A stretch of 64,000 bases of DNA from NCBI RefSeq assembly GCF_003346815.1, contig NZ_CP031217.1, positions 1,178,001-1,242,000 on the forward strand, written 5' to 3'. The notes under the pieces were generated by a model. The model had not been told where the DNA came from and ran no database searches. It saw nothing but the letters and a program-made list of their open reading frames with translations. Below are positions 43,064-52,251 of the stretch, piece by piece. Both the position numbers and the translations under genes were made by a program. The stretch's first letter is position 1; each line of letters begins with the position of its first letter. This stretch comes from Halarcobacter bivalviorum (lineage in GTDB: Bacteria > Campylobacterota > Campylobacteria > Campylobacterales > Arcobacteraceae).

Positions 43064-44344
43064 ATCAAAAAGTTTTTAGAATTTAACTTTCATAAAGCAA
43101 TTAATACAGCTATTGAACAAAAGGGTTATGATACTCCAACAAAGGTTCAAAGAAAAGTTATTCCGATTATTCAAAAAGGAATAGACACAATTGCTGCTTC
43201 AAAATCAGGAACGGGTAAAACAGCTTCATATGTTTTACCTTTATTAGATAAAGTTAATGCAAAATTAAACTTTAGAAATAGAGTTTTAAGAGGTTTAATC
43301 TTAGTTCCTACAAGAGAACTTGTAGAACAAGTTTCAAAGTCATTAAATGATTATGGTCAGTTTTTAAAATTAAAACATACAAAAATCATGGGTGGAACAA
43401 GTAAATCAAAACAAGAGCAAATTATAAGTGGTGGTATTGATATTATTGTTGCTACTCCAGGAAGATTATTAGATTTAGTAGAGAATGAAATACTTGATTT
43501 AAGTAGTGTTAACTATCTTGTTTTAGATGAAGCAGATACTATGTTAGAAATGGGCTTTATAGAAGAAATTGAAGAGATTTTTTCTTTATGTTCTCCTTAT
43601 AAACAGATTGTAATGTGTTCAGCAACAATTTCACAAAATATCAGAAAAGTTGCAAAAGAGTTTATGAAAGACCCTGTTGTAGTACAAGTACATGATAGAA
43701 GAGATACTGTAAGTTTAATTGACCATAAAGCTTACAAGATAGATGTAAAAAAGAAAAAAGAGCTAGTTACAAAATTAGTTAAAGAATCTAAAGATAAACA
43801 AATACTTCTATTTGTAAATAAAAAAGATGCAGCAAATGCTGCACAAGAACATTTTGCAGCCCATGGCGTAAAATCTGCACCTATTCATGGAGAGATTGAA
43901 TATAAACAAAGAATTCAAGCTATAAAAGATTTTAGAAATAAAAAAATTCAAGTATTAATTGCAACAGATATTGCAGGAAGAGGACTTGATATAGAAAAAT
44001 TACCTCTTGTAATAAATTACTCTTTACCAGAAACAACTGATGATTTTACTCATAGAGTAGGAAGAACAGGAAGAGCTGGAAATAAAGGAGAGGTTATTAC
44101 TATCTTAACTGTTGAAGATTATAATCACTTTACAAAGATTGAAAGAGATTTAAAATTAAATGTTAAAAGAGAGATTCATGAAGATTTCCCTTTAAAAGAT
44201 AGACAACCAAGACAAAAATTACAAAAGAAGAAAAAACTTAGTGAGAAAAAAGGAAGAAAAACTCCTTCAACTGAACCTAAAAAAACAGGTGCTAAATCTA
44301 AGAAAACTACAAAAAGAGACGCTAATAGAAGCTTCAGAAGATAA
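43064..44344 (+). CDS. DEAD-box RNA helicase with a non-canonical (ATC or ATT) start
   Basis: About 426 residues. Upstream Phe, Q motif TPTKVQ and motif I SKSGTGKT, then PTREL, TPGR, DEAD in VLDEADTM, SAT, and HRVGRTGRAG. A basic Lys-rich tail follows. The N-terminal frame is open only back to a TAA at 43058. Between it and motif I there is no ATG, GTG or TTG. The likely start is ATC at 43064 (six bases after AGGA) or ATT at 43061. The first ATG (43388) would remove the ATP-binding motif. Either a rare start codon is used, as in infC, or the start has mutated. Family: RhlE/CsdA-like RNA remodelling. Confidence 0.85.
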   Translation: MKKFLEFNFHKAINTAIEQKGYDTPTKVQRKVIPIIQKGIDTIAASKSGTGKTASYVLPLLDKVNAKLNFRNRVLRGLILVPTRELVEQVSKSLNDYGQFLKLKHTKIMGGTSKSKQEQIISGGIDIIVATPGRLLDLVENEILDLSSVNYLVLDEADTMLEMGFIEEIEEIFSLCSPYKQIVMCSATISQNIRKVAKEFMKDPVVVQVHDRRDTVSLIDHKAYKIDVKKKKELVTKLVKESKDKQILLFVNKKDAANAAQEHFAAHGVKSAPIHGEIEYKQRIQAIKDFRNKKIQVLIATDIAGRGLDIEKLPLVINYSLPETTDDFTHRVGRTGRAGNKGEVITILTVEDYNHFTKIERDLKLNVKREIHEDFPLKDRQPRQKLQKKKKLSEKKGRKTPSTEPKKTGAKSKKTTKRDANRSFRR

Positions 44345-44377
44345 TAATAGTTTAGGATTAAATCCTAAACTATTATT
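44343..44377. terminator. Bidirectional terminator between helicase and NSS transporter
   Basis: AATAATAGTTTAGGATT (44343-44359) and AATCCTAAACTATTATT (44361-44377) are perfect 17-bp arms that overlap the ends of both convergent genes. Confidence 0.75.
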
Positions 44378-45713
44378 GAATAACTCCAAGTTTATTTAAT
44401 AATAAAATTATAATTGCAATAGGAACAATAAATTTAATTAAGAAATACCAGAAGTTAAATACAGCTAAAGGTACATGTTGTGTAAAAGCATCTTGAAGTT
44501 TTTGTTTCTCAACAAAATATCCTAAGAAGATACAAGTTAAAATAGCTGCAAGAGGCATCATTATAGATGAAGTCATGAAATCCATTAAATCAAAGGCATT
44601 TTTACCAAAGAAAGTAAGTTCTGCTCCATATGATTTACTCATTGATAATAAAGCAACAATACCTAAAAGATAAAAAGTACTACCAGAGATTAAAGTTGCT
44701 TTTGATCTTGTAATATTAAATCTTTCAATGAAAAATCTTAAAGATGGTTCAATCATTGATACAGCAGAAGTTATACCAGCAAAAATTAAAGCAACAAAGA
44801 AAGATACTGCAATAACTTGTCCTAATAGACCCCATCCTGAAAAAATAACAGGTAATGAGATAAATACAAGTCCTGGACCAGCAGCACTTGGTGCACCAGC
44901 TTCAAAAAGAAAAGAGAAAATGATTAATCCAGCTATAATAGCAATAGATGTATCAACTACTGCAACAGAGATAGAAGTTTTAATAAAGTTTGTCTTTTTT
45001 GATAATGAAGCTGAATAAGTTAAAATTGTACCTACCCCTAAAGATAGTGTAAAGAAAGCTTGTCCTAATGCAGCTAAAAGAGCATCTCCATTTATTTTAC
45101 TCCAATCCGGTGAAAACATAAATGAAATAGCTTGAGAAAAAGAATCAAGAGTTAAAGCATAAAGTAATAAACCAAAAAGAATAAGACCTAATAGAGGCAT
45201 TAAGATAAGGTTTATCTTTTCAATACCTTCTTTAATTCCTTTAAGTACAATATAAATAACTGACCCTGCAATTAAAGTATGATATAGAATTAAAGACCCA
45301 ATATCATTAGAGATAAGTTTCTCGAAATTTGCACCAGCTACTTTTGCTTCTGTTGGTAAACTTACAAAAGATGTAAATACGTAGTTTAATATCCATCCTA
45401 ATACTACAGAATAGAATGAAAGGATAATTAAACCAGTAAATACCATAAAACCAGCAAACTTCCAATTTTTGTTTTTTGATTTTGATAAGTTTACAAATGA
45501 TGTAGAAACATCAGCTTGTCCATTTTGCCCAATTACTGTTTCAGCAATAAATACAGTAAGTCCAATGAATAAAATTGCTAATAGGTAGACTATAACAAAA
45601 GCTCCACCACCATATTCACCCGTTACATATGGAAATTTCCATATATTCCCCAGTCCAACAGCAGAACCAGCAGCTGCTAGAATGAAACCAATCCTAGTAA
45701 ATCTTGTCACCAT
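44373..45713 (-). CDS. Sodium-dependent transporter of the NSS (SNF) family
   Basis: 446 residues with about eleven to twelve membrane helices. The N-terminal AAAGSAVGLGNIWKFPYVTGEYGGGAF is the signature of neurotransmitter:sodium symporters (LeuT-like), which carry the sodium and substrate sites in the unwound helix 1. Bacterial relatives import amino acids. Start ATG at 45713; monocistronic, convergent with the helicase gene. Confidence 0.92.
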   Translation of the reverse strand: MVTRFTRIGFILAAAGSAVGLGNIWKFPYVTGEYGGGAFVIVYLLAILFIGLTVFIAETVIGQNGQADVSTSFVNLSKSKNKNWKFAGFMVFTGLIILSFYSVVLGWILNYVFTSFVSLPTEAKVAGANFEKLISNDIGSLILYHTLIAGSVIYIVLKGIKEGIEKINLILMPLLGLILFGLLLYALTLDSFSQAISFMFSPDWSKINGDALLAALGQAFFTLSLGVGTILTYSASLSKKTNFIKTSISVAVVDTSIAIIAGLIIFSFLFEAGAPSAAGPGLVFISLPVIFSGWGLLGQVIAVSFFVALIFAGITSAVSMIEPSLRFFIERFNITRSKATLISGSTFYLLGIVALLSMSKSYGAELTFFGKNAFDLMDFMTSSIMMPLAAILTCIFLGYFVEKQKLQDAFTQHVPLAVFNFWYFLIKFIVPIAIIILLLNKLGVIQ

Positions 45714-45792
45714 AATCCTTGTGTAAAAATATTTGTTATAATTATAGTGAATTAAGATGAAATTTTTATGAAACTTTTATATAATTTTTAGC

Positions 45793-46530
45793 TTAATTTA
45801 AAACTTTGTCTAAAGTGTATCTTAAATCTTCGTCTAAATCCATATTTGTTCTCATCCAATTTAAGTAACCTGGATCTTCTTGTGCAACTTTAGCAATCTC
45901 TTTATTTTTGTATTTACCAAATTTAAAAGATTTTATTAAAACAGGAGTTTTTGTTAGATCTACTAACTTCTCAATAGGGTTATAATCAGGATAAATCTCT
46001 CTACATTTTCCTACTAATTTTGTAAGAAATAGTTTCATTACTAACACATCACCAATAGCATCATGTGCTTTGATTGTAATATTATGTTTAGCTGCTTCTG
46101 CCTCTTCAACTTTATATAGTTCAAGAGCATATCTTAAATATTGTAATCTATGGTATGGCATATCAGGAAATAGATGTTTTGCACATCTTAAAGTATCAAT
46201 TAGTTGATAGTTATTTATAAATCCCTCTTTTTCAATCATTCCCATATCAAAAGAGATATTATGTGCTATAAGAAAATTTTCATTTGAGTTTAACTCTTCT
46301 AATCTTTTATAAAATGAAGTTTCAGTAGCTTTTGGCTTTCCTTCAATTAGATTAGGTGTAATATTATGAACTTCCATAGCTTCAAGTTTAATTTCAACAT
46401 CAGAATAACAAAATTCATCATAAGCTTCAACTTTTCCTGTTTGATCAACAATCATTGCACCAAATTGAATTACTCTATCTTCTTCTTGATTTCCTGTTGT
46501 TTCTGTATCAAATAGTACGTAATGTGGCAT
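45793..46530 (-). CDS. DnaQ-like 3'-5' exonuclease
   Basis: 245 residues. DEDDh exonuclease residues: FDTETTG (Asp-Glu), HNISFDMGMI (Asp), and HDAIGDV (His-Asp). A C-terminal segment (about 190-245, FKFGKYKNKEIAKVAQEDPGYLNWM) resembles the DUF3820 module often attached to such nucleases. It degrades single-stranded DNA or RNA ends; whether it proofreads or processes RNA is not decidable here. Confidence 0.85.
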   Translation of the reverse strand: MPHYVLFDTETTGNQEEDRVIQFGAMIVDQTGKVEAYDEFCYSDVEIKLEAMEVHNITPNLIEGKPKATETSFYKRLEELNSNENFLIAHNISFDMGMIEKEGFINNYQLIDTLRCAKHLFPDMPYHRLQYLRYALELYKVEEAEAAKHNITIKAHDAIGDVLVMKLFLTKLVGKCREIYPDYNPIEKLVDLTKTPVLIKSFKFGKYKNKEIAKVAQEDPGYLNWMRTNMDLDEDLRYTLDKVLN

Positions 46531-46551
46531 GTAGTTTCCTTTTTCTTTTTT

Positions 46552-46573
46552 GTTCCTCTATTTATAGAGGAAC
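46552..46573. other. Stable hairpin between queA and the exonuclease gene
   Basis: GTTCCTCTA pairs perfectly with TAGAGGAAC around TTTA. A T-run follows on the plus strand only, while both neighbouring genes are on the minus strand, so on the sense transcript it is a 5'-leader hairpin (with an A-run before it) rather than a classical terminator. Confidence 0.5.
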
Positions 46574-46610
46574 TTTTTTAGTTAGTTTGATTTTCTAAGA
46601 TTAAATATTC

Positions 46611-47651
46611 TTAGATAATTAGCATTCCATCCCCATAAGAGTAAAATCTATATCTCTCTTTGATGGCTTCTTCATATATCTCTAAAGTTTTTTCTAATCC
46701 AACAAATGATGCGATAAGCATAATTAGTGTTGATTTAGGAAGGTGAAAATTTGTAAGTAGATGGTCTACTTTTATTGGTTTGTTTACTGGATTTAAAAAT
46801 AGGTCACATTCACCTTGTATTTTATTTGTTCTAGCATAATATTCAATAGTTCTAGTAACTGTAGTACCAACTGCAAGAACTTTTTGTGCTTCATCTAATG
46901 CTTTTTTAGCTTCAATTCCTATTTCAAAATATTCACTATGCATAGGGTGCTCTAAAATCTCTTCACTATCTACTGGTTTAAATGTTCCAGCTCCAACATG
47001 TAAAGTTAGATAATCTACTTTATATTTATTGTTTATTTTTTCTAATAACTCTTCTGTAAAGTGTAAAGAAGCTGTTGGTGCTGCAACTGCTCCATAGTTT
47101 TTAGCAAACAAAGTTTGATAATCTTCATTATCTTTTTCTTCATCTTCTCTGTTCATATAAGGAGGTAAAGGAAGATGCCCAATCTCATTTAAAATTTCAA
47201 CAAGAGTTAAAAAATCCAATTTTTTATCTTTTTGAATAAAGTTTACAATTCTACTTCCATCTTCATTTACTTCTAAAACTTCTGCTTCTAAATCCATTGG
47301 AAAAAATAGTTTTGTACCAACTTTAACTTTTCCTCTAATCATTACTAAATATCTATCCATAAATAGAGGTTTGTTAAAAAGTAATTCTACTTTTCCACCA
47401 GATTGTTTTTGTCCAAATATTCTAGCTTTTATAACTTTTGTATCATTTAGAAAAATAGATAGGTTTTCAGGTAAAAACTCCATTAGAGATTTAAAAGTTG
47501 TATGAGTTATAGTATCTGTTTGTCTATTATAAACAAGAAGTTTTGCACTATCAGCGGGATAAACTGGCTTCGTAGCTATGAGTTCTTTAGGTAAATGATA
47601 ATCATAGCTAGAAGTTTTTAAAGGGTCCAAATTACTCTTCATCATCTTCAT
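46611..47651 (-). CDS. queA: S-adenosylmethionine:tRNA ribosyltransferase-isomerase
   Basis: About 340 residues. Family segments YDYHLPKELIA, RIFGQKQSGGKVELL, PPYMNREDEEKD, YQTLFAKNYGAVAAPTASLHFT and LTLHVGAGTFKPV are all present. It makes epoxyqueuosine in tRNA from preQ1. The 5' end overlaps tatC. Starts at 47651, 47642 (ATG) or TTG 47630 (after GAAGAG) are possible; the last gives the usual N-terminal length. Confidence 0.95.
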   Translation of the reverse strand: MKMMKSNLDPLKTSSYDYHLPKELIATKPVYPADSAKLLVYNRQTDTITHTTFKSLMEFLPENLSIFLNDTKVIKARIFGQKQSGGKVELLFNKPLFMDRYLVMIRGKVKVGTKLFFPMDLEAEVLEVNEDGSRIVNFIQKDKKLDFLTLVEILNEIGHLPLPPYMNREDEEKDNEDYQTLFAKNYGAVAAPTASLHFTEELLEKINNKYKVDYLTLHVGAGTFKPVDSEEILEHPMHSEYFEIGIEAKKALDEAQKVLAVGTTVTRTIEYYARTNKIQGECDLFLNPVNKPIKVDHLLTNFHLPKSTLIMLIASFVGLEKTLEIYEEAIKERYRFYSYGDGMLII

Positions 47652-48366
47652 CTAATGGTTGATGTGGATTAAATACTTTTGCAATATATATTGATACTAT
47701 ATAAAGTAAAATTAGTGGTCCAGCCATTAAAAATTGTGTTAATACATCCGGTGGTGTTAATAATGAAGCTACAATAAAGATTAATACAACTGCATATTTA
47801 AAGAAATCTTTTAATGTTTTATCATCAACAAGTCCAATCTTTGCTAAAAAGAATGTAATAACTGGTAACTCAAAAGCAACACCAAAACCAAATAATAGTT
47901 TTGTAAAGAAACCTACATATTTACCAATACTTGGTAATACTGTTACAACAGCAGAACCAAAGTTGATAAGAAATTCAAAACCAAAAGGTACAACTACATA
48001 ATATGCAAATGAAGCACCAACTAAAAACATTAAAGTTGCAAAAAATACAAAAGGTACAACTAATTTTTTCTCATGCTCATAAAGACCAGGTGCTAAAAAT
48101 AACCACATTTGCCAGAAAATAACTGGAAGAGAAACAATAAAACCAGCAAAAAATGCAACTTTTAAAGCAGTAAAGAATGTCTCTTGGATTTCAACTGCAA
48201 CCATTTGTGAATTTGGTGGAAGTACAGCCTCTACTGGAACCATCATCCAACCTAAAATAGGTTCATAGAAGAAAAAACAAGCAAAAAATGCAATAACTAG
48301 CACTATTGCTGAATTTATTAATCTTTTTCTAAGATCCGCTATATGGGGTTTTAAATCATCAAGCAT
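47632..48366 (-). CDS. tatC: Twin-arginine translocase subunit TatC
   Basis: 244 residues with six membrane helices. HIADLRKRLI at the N-terminus and FELPVITFFLAKIGLV are the TatC signatures. It binds twin-arginine signal peptides with TatB and moves folded proteins across the inner membrane. It starts on the last base of tatB, so it is translationally coupled. Confidence 0.95.
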   Translation of the reverse strand: MLDDLKPHIADLRKRLINSAIVLVIAFFACFFFYEPILGWMMVPVEAVLPPNSQMVAVEIQETFFTALKVAFFAGFIVSLPVIFWQMWLFLAPGLYEHEKKLVVPFVFFATLMFLVGASFAYYVVVPFGFEFLINFGSAVVTVLPSIGKYVGFFTKLLFGFGVAFELPVITFFLAKIGLVDDKTLKDFFKYAVVLIFIVASLLTPPDVLTQFLMAGPLILLYIVSIYIAKVFNPHQPLDEDDEE

Positions 48367-48809
48367 TATTTTTCTTCCTTAACTTCTTCATCAAAATTCA
48401 CTTTGAATTTATCACTATTTTCTTTTTTCTTATTTTTCTTTGGCTCTTTTAATGAAACTTGTTCTTTTTTTTCATCTTCTTTAGCCTCAATTTTTGGCTC
48501 TTCTATTTTAGGTTTAGAAGGTTCATTATCATCACTTAGAATATTGTCTAAATCTAAGTTCATATTTTCTTTCACATTTAGAGTATTTTTTGCATTTTCT
48601 ATTTGAGCTTTATATTTAGCAGCTTCTTCTTTCATCTCACTAATATTTAATTCATTATCAAGAGTAGACTTTGCATCTTCAATACCAGACTTAAATTTCT
48701 TAATAAACTTAGCTATCTCTACCATCGCACCAGGTAGTTTATCGGGACCTAAAGCGATAATTGCAACTACTGCAATTAAAAGTATTTCCATAAAACCCAT
48801 TCCAAACAT
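48366..48809 (-). CDS. tatB: Twin-arginine translocase subunit TatB
   Basis: 147 residues. An N-terminal helix MGFMEILLIAVVAIIALGPDKLPG with the Glu and Gly-Pro hinge of TatA/TatB is followed by an amphipathic helix and a long Lys/Glu-rich tail. Adjacency to tatC supports TatB. No tatA is present in the window. Confidence 0.9.
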   Translation of the reverse strand: MFGMGFMEILLIAVVAIIALGPDKLPGAMVEIAKFIKKFKSGIEDAKSTLDNELNISEMKEEAAKYKAQIENAKNTLNVKENMNLDLDNILSDDNEPSKPKIEEPKIEAKEDEKKEQVSLKEPKKNKKKENSDKFKVNFDEEVKEEK

Positions 48810-48902
48810 TTATAATACTCCATTGACTATTTGAGGGTGAAGATTTTACCTTATTTTTGATAAAATCTCTATATTATTGATTAAAACTGATAAGGAAAAT
48901 TT

Positions 48903-49658
48903 ATGAAATTAATTTTTTTACTAATTGTTGGAATAATTCTTTACTTTATTGCTAGAAATTATAAAACAGAAAAGTTTGAAAATATTAAGCTTGATATAAA
49001 AGAGAGATTTGATGGTGATTTAATGAATCATGAAGCAGGACTTTTAGTTGCTCTTATGGCAAAAGTTGCAAAAGCTGATGGACAAGTTTGCGAATTAGAA
49101 GCAGAGATGTTAAAACATACTTTTACAGATATTTCAAGACATTTTGAAAATCAAGAAGAGATAAGAGAAAAATTAAAACAGATATATGCAAAAGAGAAAG
49201 AGAGTTTTGATAATACAATTGAAATTTGTGATAAATTATATAAAGTGACAAAAAATCACTACCAAAAAAGAGTTAAAATAATAGAGTATCTATTAAACTT
49301 AGCATTTATTGATAAAGATTTTTCTCAAACAGAGTTTATGATTGCAGAAGATATTGCAAATGCTTTAAAAATCAAAAGAGCAGATTTTGAAAATCTGGTA
49401 AATCGTTTTGAAAACTTTTATAGACAACAAAAAGAGAATCAAGCTTTATCTTTAGAGAAAGCATATGTAATTTTAGAATCAAATGAAAATGATGATAATA
49501 ATACTTTAAAGAAAAATTATAGAAAACTTGTAAAACAACATCATCCAGATATTGTTTCAGGGCAGGGTGCTAGTCAAAGTATTATTGATGAGGCTACAAG
49601 CAAACTTCAAGAGATTAATGAAGCCTATGAAATAATAAAAAAACATAGAGGAATATAA
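48903..49658 (+). CDS. DjlA-like TerB/J-domain membrane co-chaperone
   Basis: 251 residues. N-terminal membrane helix (2-18), a TerB-like helical domain (about 40-160, LLVALMAKVAKADGQVCELEAEML), and a C-terminal J domain (about 185-250) with the HPD triad in KQHHPDIV. This is DjlA architecture; it would stimulate DnaK ATPase at the membrane. The following BFD-like gene starts one base after the stop, so they form an operon. Confidence 0.88.
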   Translation: MKLIFLLIVGIILYFIARNYKTEKFENIKLDIKERFDGDLMNHEAGLLVALMAKVAKADGQVCELEAEMLKHTFTDISRHFENQEEIREKLKQIYAKEKESFDNTIEICDKLYKVTKNHYQKRVKIIEYLLNLAFIDKDFSQTEFMIAEDIANALKIKRADFENLVNRFENFYRQQKENQALSLEKAYVILESNENDDNNTLKKNYRKLVKQHHPDIVSGQGASQSIIDEATSKLQEINEAYEIIKKHRGI

Positions 49659-49889
49659 TTGATTAAAGATTTTGACTTAGATTATGAAGTTTGTAATTGT
49701 GTAAAAGTTACAATAAAAGATATTATTGATTCTATTAAAAATAGTAATGTTAAAACCTTAAGAGACTTACAAGAAGTTACCAAAGCAGGTACTGAATGTA
49801 GACATTGTATTTTTGAAGAAGGTGATTTTGGTAAAATGAAGAAAAAAATTTATTGTAAAACAATATTAAATGAGGTAATTAATGGCTAA
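49659..49889 (+). CDS. BFD-like [2Fe-2S]-binding protein 1
   Basis: 76 residues. Cys12-X-Cys14 and Cys47-X2-Cys50 match the bacterioferritin-associated ferredoxin (Fer2_BFD) ligand pattern. Start is TTG at 49659 with GAGGAA upstream. It overlaps the second copy by eight bases. May pass electrons or regulate iron use; partner enzyme not visible. Confidence 0.78.
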   Translation: MIKDFDLDYEVCNCVKVTIKDIIDSIKNSNVKTLRDLQEVTKAGTECRHCIFEEGDFGKMKKKIYCKTILNEVING

Positions 49890-50109
49890 AAGTTTTCCGC
49901 ACTCCTTTGAAGTATGTAAGTGTAAACATGTTACTTTAGGAGAGGTAATTCATTCAATTAAAGAGAGAAATGCTAAAAATATTAAAGAGATTGGTGAATT
50001 AACAGATGCAGGTACATGTTGTAAATGTTGTCAAAATCCTGAAAGTGATTTTGGAACTGAAAAAATGGAACTGTATCTTGATGAAATTATAAATAAGTTT
50101 GTGAAGTAA
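49882..50109 (+). CDS. BFD-like [2Fe-2S]-binding protein 2
   Basis: 75 residues, a divergent paralogue of the preceding gene with the same VC-x-C start and DAGTCCKCC, where Cys47/Cys50 fit the cluster ligands and Cys46/Cys49 are extra. Overlaps both neighbours. The extra cysteines could change cluster or metal preference. Confidence 0.75.
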   Translation: MAKSFPHSFEVCKCKHVTLGEVIHSIKERNAKNIKEIGELTDAGTCCKCCQNPESDFGTEKMELYLDEIINKFVK

Positions 50110-50324
50110 TGAATAAAGAAGAATTAATAAATGATATTAAATTATTAATATCTACAAATGACGATGATAAGGTTGATATTAATCCTAACTTTCTTGAGTA
50201 TTTTCAGCTAGAAGAGCTAATTGCTATCAAAGAACGTCTAATTGTTAAAAAAAATAATATTAGAGAAGATAGTTATGAATATTTAGATGAAATTTATGAA
50301 AAAACAAAGGAAGATTCTATATAA
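50109..50324 (+). CDS. Small hypothetical protein
   Basis: 71 residues, highly charged and helical, no recognised domain. Its start shares a base with the preceding stop (coupled), and nadE follows after 23 bases, so it sits inside the djlA-bfd-nadE operon. Confidence 0.6.
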   Translation: MNKEELINDIKLLISTNDDDKVDINPNFLEYFQLEELIAIKERLIVKKNNIREDSYEYLDEIYEKTKEDSI

Positions 50325-50347
50325 TAATTATTATTAAAGGATTAAAT

Positions 50348-51109
50348 TTGATTAATTGGCAAAATATAAAAAAACAATTACAAGAGTTTTTAATTGACGA
50401 ATTAGCAAAAACAGGACTTAATAGAGTTACAGTTGGTCTTTCTGGTGGACTTGACTCTGCTGTTGTAGCTGTTTTATGTAAAGAGACTTTTGGTGATAAT
50501 ATGAGTTGTGTACTTATGCCTTCTCAATTCTCTTCAAAAGAGAGTATAGATGATGCGATAGAACTATGTGAAAAATTTAATATAAAATATGAAATAAAAT
50601 CTATTGCACCAATGGTTGAGGCTTTTATAGATGAAATGCAAGAAGATAGACTTAGAATAGGTAATTTTAGTGCTAGAATGAGAATGTCAGTTTTATATGA
50701 TGTTTCATCAAGGGATAAGTCTATTGTAGTTGGTACTTCAAATAAGAGTGAGTTACTTCTTGGATATGGAACAATTTTTGGAGATATTGCCTGTGCAATT
50801 AATCCAATTGGTGAAATTTATAAAAGTGATGAATTTGAATTTGCAAAATATTTAGGTGTAACCCAAGCAATTATAAATAAAAAACCAAGTGCTGATCTTT
50901 GGGAAGGTCAAAGTGATGAAGAAGAATTAGGTTATTCTTATGCTAAAATGGATGAAGTTTTAAAATTATTAGTAGATGAGAAAAAAGCAAAAGAAGAATT
51001 AATTACTTTAGGTTATGAAGAAAAATTAATAGATTTATTAGAATATAGAATTAAAGCAAACGCATTTAAAGGTAAATTACCTGTAATAGCAAAAATTAAA
51101 TGGAGTTAA
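50348..51109 (+). CDS. nadE: NH3-dependent NAD+ synthetase
   Basis: 253 residues. PP-loop VGLSGGLDSAVVAVL (about 27-41) for AMP transfer, VGTSNKSELLLGYGTIFGD, and KKPSADLWEGQSDEEELG are family hallmarks. No glutaminase domain. Starts with TTG at 50348 after AAAGGA. It converts deamido-NAD to NAD. Confidence 0.95.
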   Translation: MINWQNIKKQLQEFLIDELAKTGLNRVTVGLSGGLDSAVVAVLCKETFGDNMSCVLMPSQFSSKESIDDAIELCEKFNIKYEIKSIAPMVEAFIDEMQEDRLRIGNFSARMRMSVLYDVSSRDKSIVVGTSNKSELLLGYGTIFGDIACAINPIGEIYKSDEFEFAKYLGVTQAIINKKPSADLWEGQSDEEELGYSYAKMDEVLKLLVDEKKAKEELITLGYEEKLIDLLEYRIKANAFKGKLPVIAKIKWS

Positions 51110-51111
51110 CA

Positions 51112-52248
51112 ATGAAAGAAATACCTTTTTACCAAACATCAATTGCTGATGAAGAGTTAGATCAAATTAAAGCAGTATTAATTCAAAACAAAGATAATAA
51201 TAAAGTTTTAGAGTTAGAAGAAAATATTGCAAATTTTGTTGGTGCTAAGTATGCCGTTGCGACTTGTAATGCAACTGCAGCAATTCATTTAGCATTAAGT
51301 GCTATCAAGCTTAAAAGAGGTGATAAAATCTTAATGTCTGTTAACTCTTTTGTTAATGTTCCTGAAGTTGTAAGACACTTTGATGCAGAGCCAATTTTTA
51401 TTGATATTAATACAGAAGATATGAATATTGATGTTAATAAATTTGAAAAAGCTCTTGCTGAAAATAAAACAAAAAAACTAAGAGGTGCAATTATCACTTT
51501 TGTTGCAGGACAAACTCCTGATTTAGATAGAATTTATGATATTGCAGAAGAGTATGGAATTATTCTTATTGAAGATGCAACGTGTGCTTTAGGTGTTACA
51601 TATAATGATGAAACTGTTGGAAGCTTACGAGCTGATATGACAATTTTTTCTACAAACCCATCAAATGGTAAATATTCTGTAAGTAGATCAGGAATGATTG
51701 TTACAAATAATGAAGAGATAGCAGAAAGAGCTAAACTATTAAGAACTCATGCTATTACTACTACTTATGACGATTTTGGAAACTTAGATTATATCTATGA
51801 TGTTGTTGATATTGGTCATAAATATGATATTTCTGAGTTAGATGCTGCTTTTTCTTTAGCTCAATTAAAAAAGACTAATAAATTTATTAAAAGAAGAAAA
51901 GAGATTGCAAAAATCTATAAAGATAGATTATCGAATATTAAGCATGTTATGCTTCCTCAACATAAAGATGAACATATTTTTACTCATTTTATTATCAAAA
52001 TTTCTAGAAACAGAGATGCTTTTGCTAGAGCATTAAAAGAAAGAGGAATTGCAACAGGGTTAAACTATATTCCTTTACATCTTTTATCTTATTACAAAAA
52101 TAAATATTCAATTAAGATTACAGAATTTAGTTCAGCATTAACTTCTTATCAACAAATTTTATCAATCCCTATGTATCCAGGATTAACAGATGATGAAGTT
52201 AATTATATTTGTGATCAAATAATTGATATTGCATCTGAATGGATATAA
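51112..52248 (+). CDS. DegT/DnrJ/EryC1/StrS-family aminotransferase
   Basis: 378 residues of the sugar-aminotransferase fold: GAKYAVATCNATAAIHLAL, LIEDATCALGVTYNDETVGSL, and FSTNPSNGKYSVSRSGM in place of the usual HPVKxxTxGEGG. A lysine is present but shifted about two residues from the PLP-lysine position. ATG at 51112 has TGGAGTTAACA before it and is preferred to 51100. Likely makes an amino sugar for surface glycans; the substrate is unknown. In operon with nadE and lpxK. Confidence 0.85.
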   Translation: MKEIPFYQTSIADEELDQIKAVLIQNKDNNKVLELEENIANFVGAKYAVATCNATAAIHLALSAIKLKRGDKILMSVNSFVNVPEVVRHFDAEPIFIDINTEDMNIDVNKFEKALAENKTKKLRGAIITFVAGQTPDLDRIYDIAEEYGIILIEDATCALGVTYNDETVGSLRADMTIFSTNPSNGKYSVSRSGMIVTNNEEIAERAKLLRTHAITTTYDDFGNLDYIYDVVDIGHKYDISELDAAFSLAQLKKTNKFIKRRKEIAKIYKDRLSNIKHVMLPQHKDEHIFTHFIIKISRNRDAFARALKERGIATGLNYIPLHLLSYYKNKYSIKITEFSSALTSYQQILSIPMYPGLTDDEVNYICDQIIDIASEWI

Positions 52249-52251
52249 TAT

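Noticed and set aside
43388-44344. Helicase starting at the first ATG
   Set aside because: Would delete the Q motif and Walker A although the upstream frame is clearly coding for them.
46552-46573. Hairpin as queA terminator
   Set aside because: The T-run is on the wrong side for minus-strand transcription; kept as a leader hairpin.
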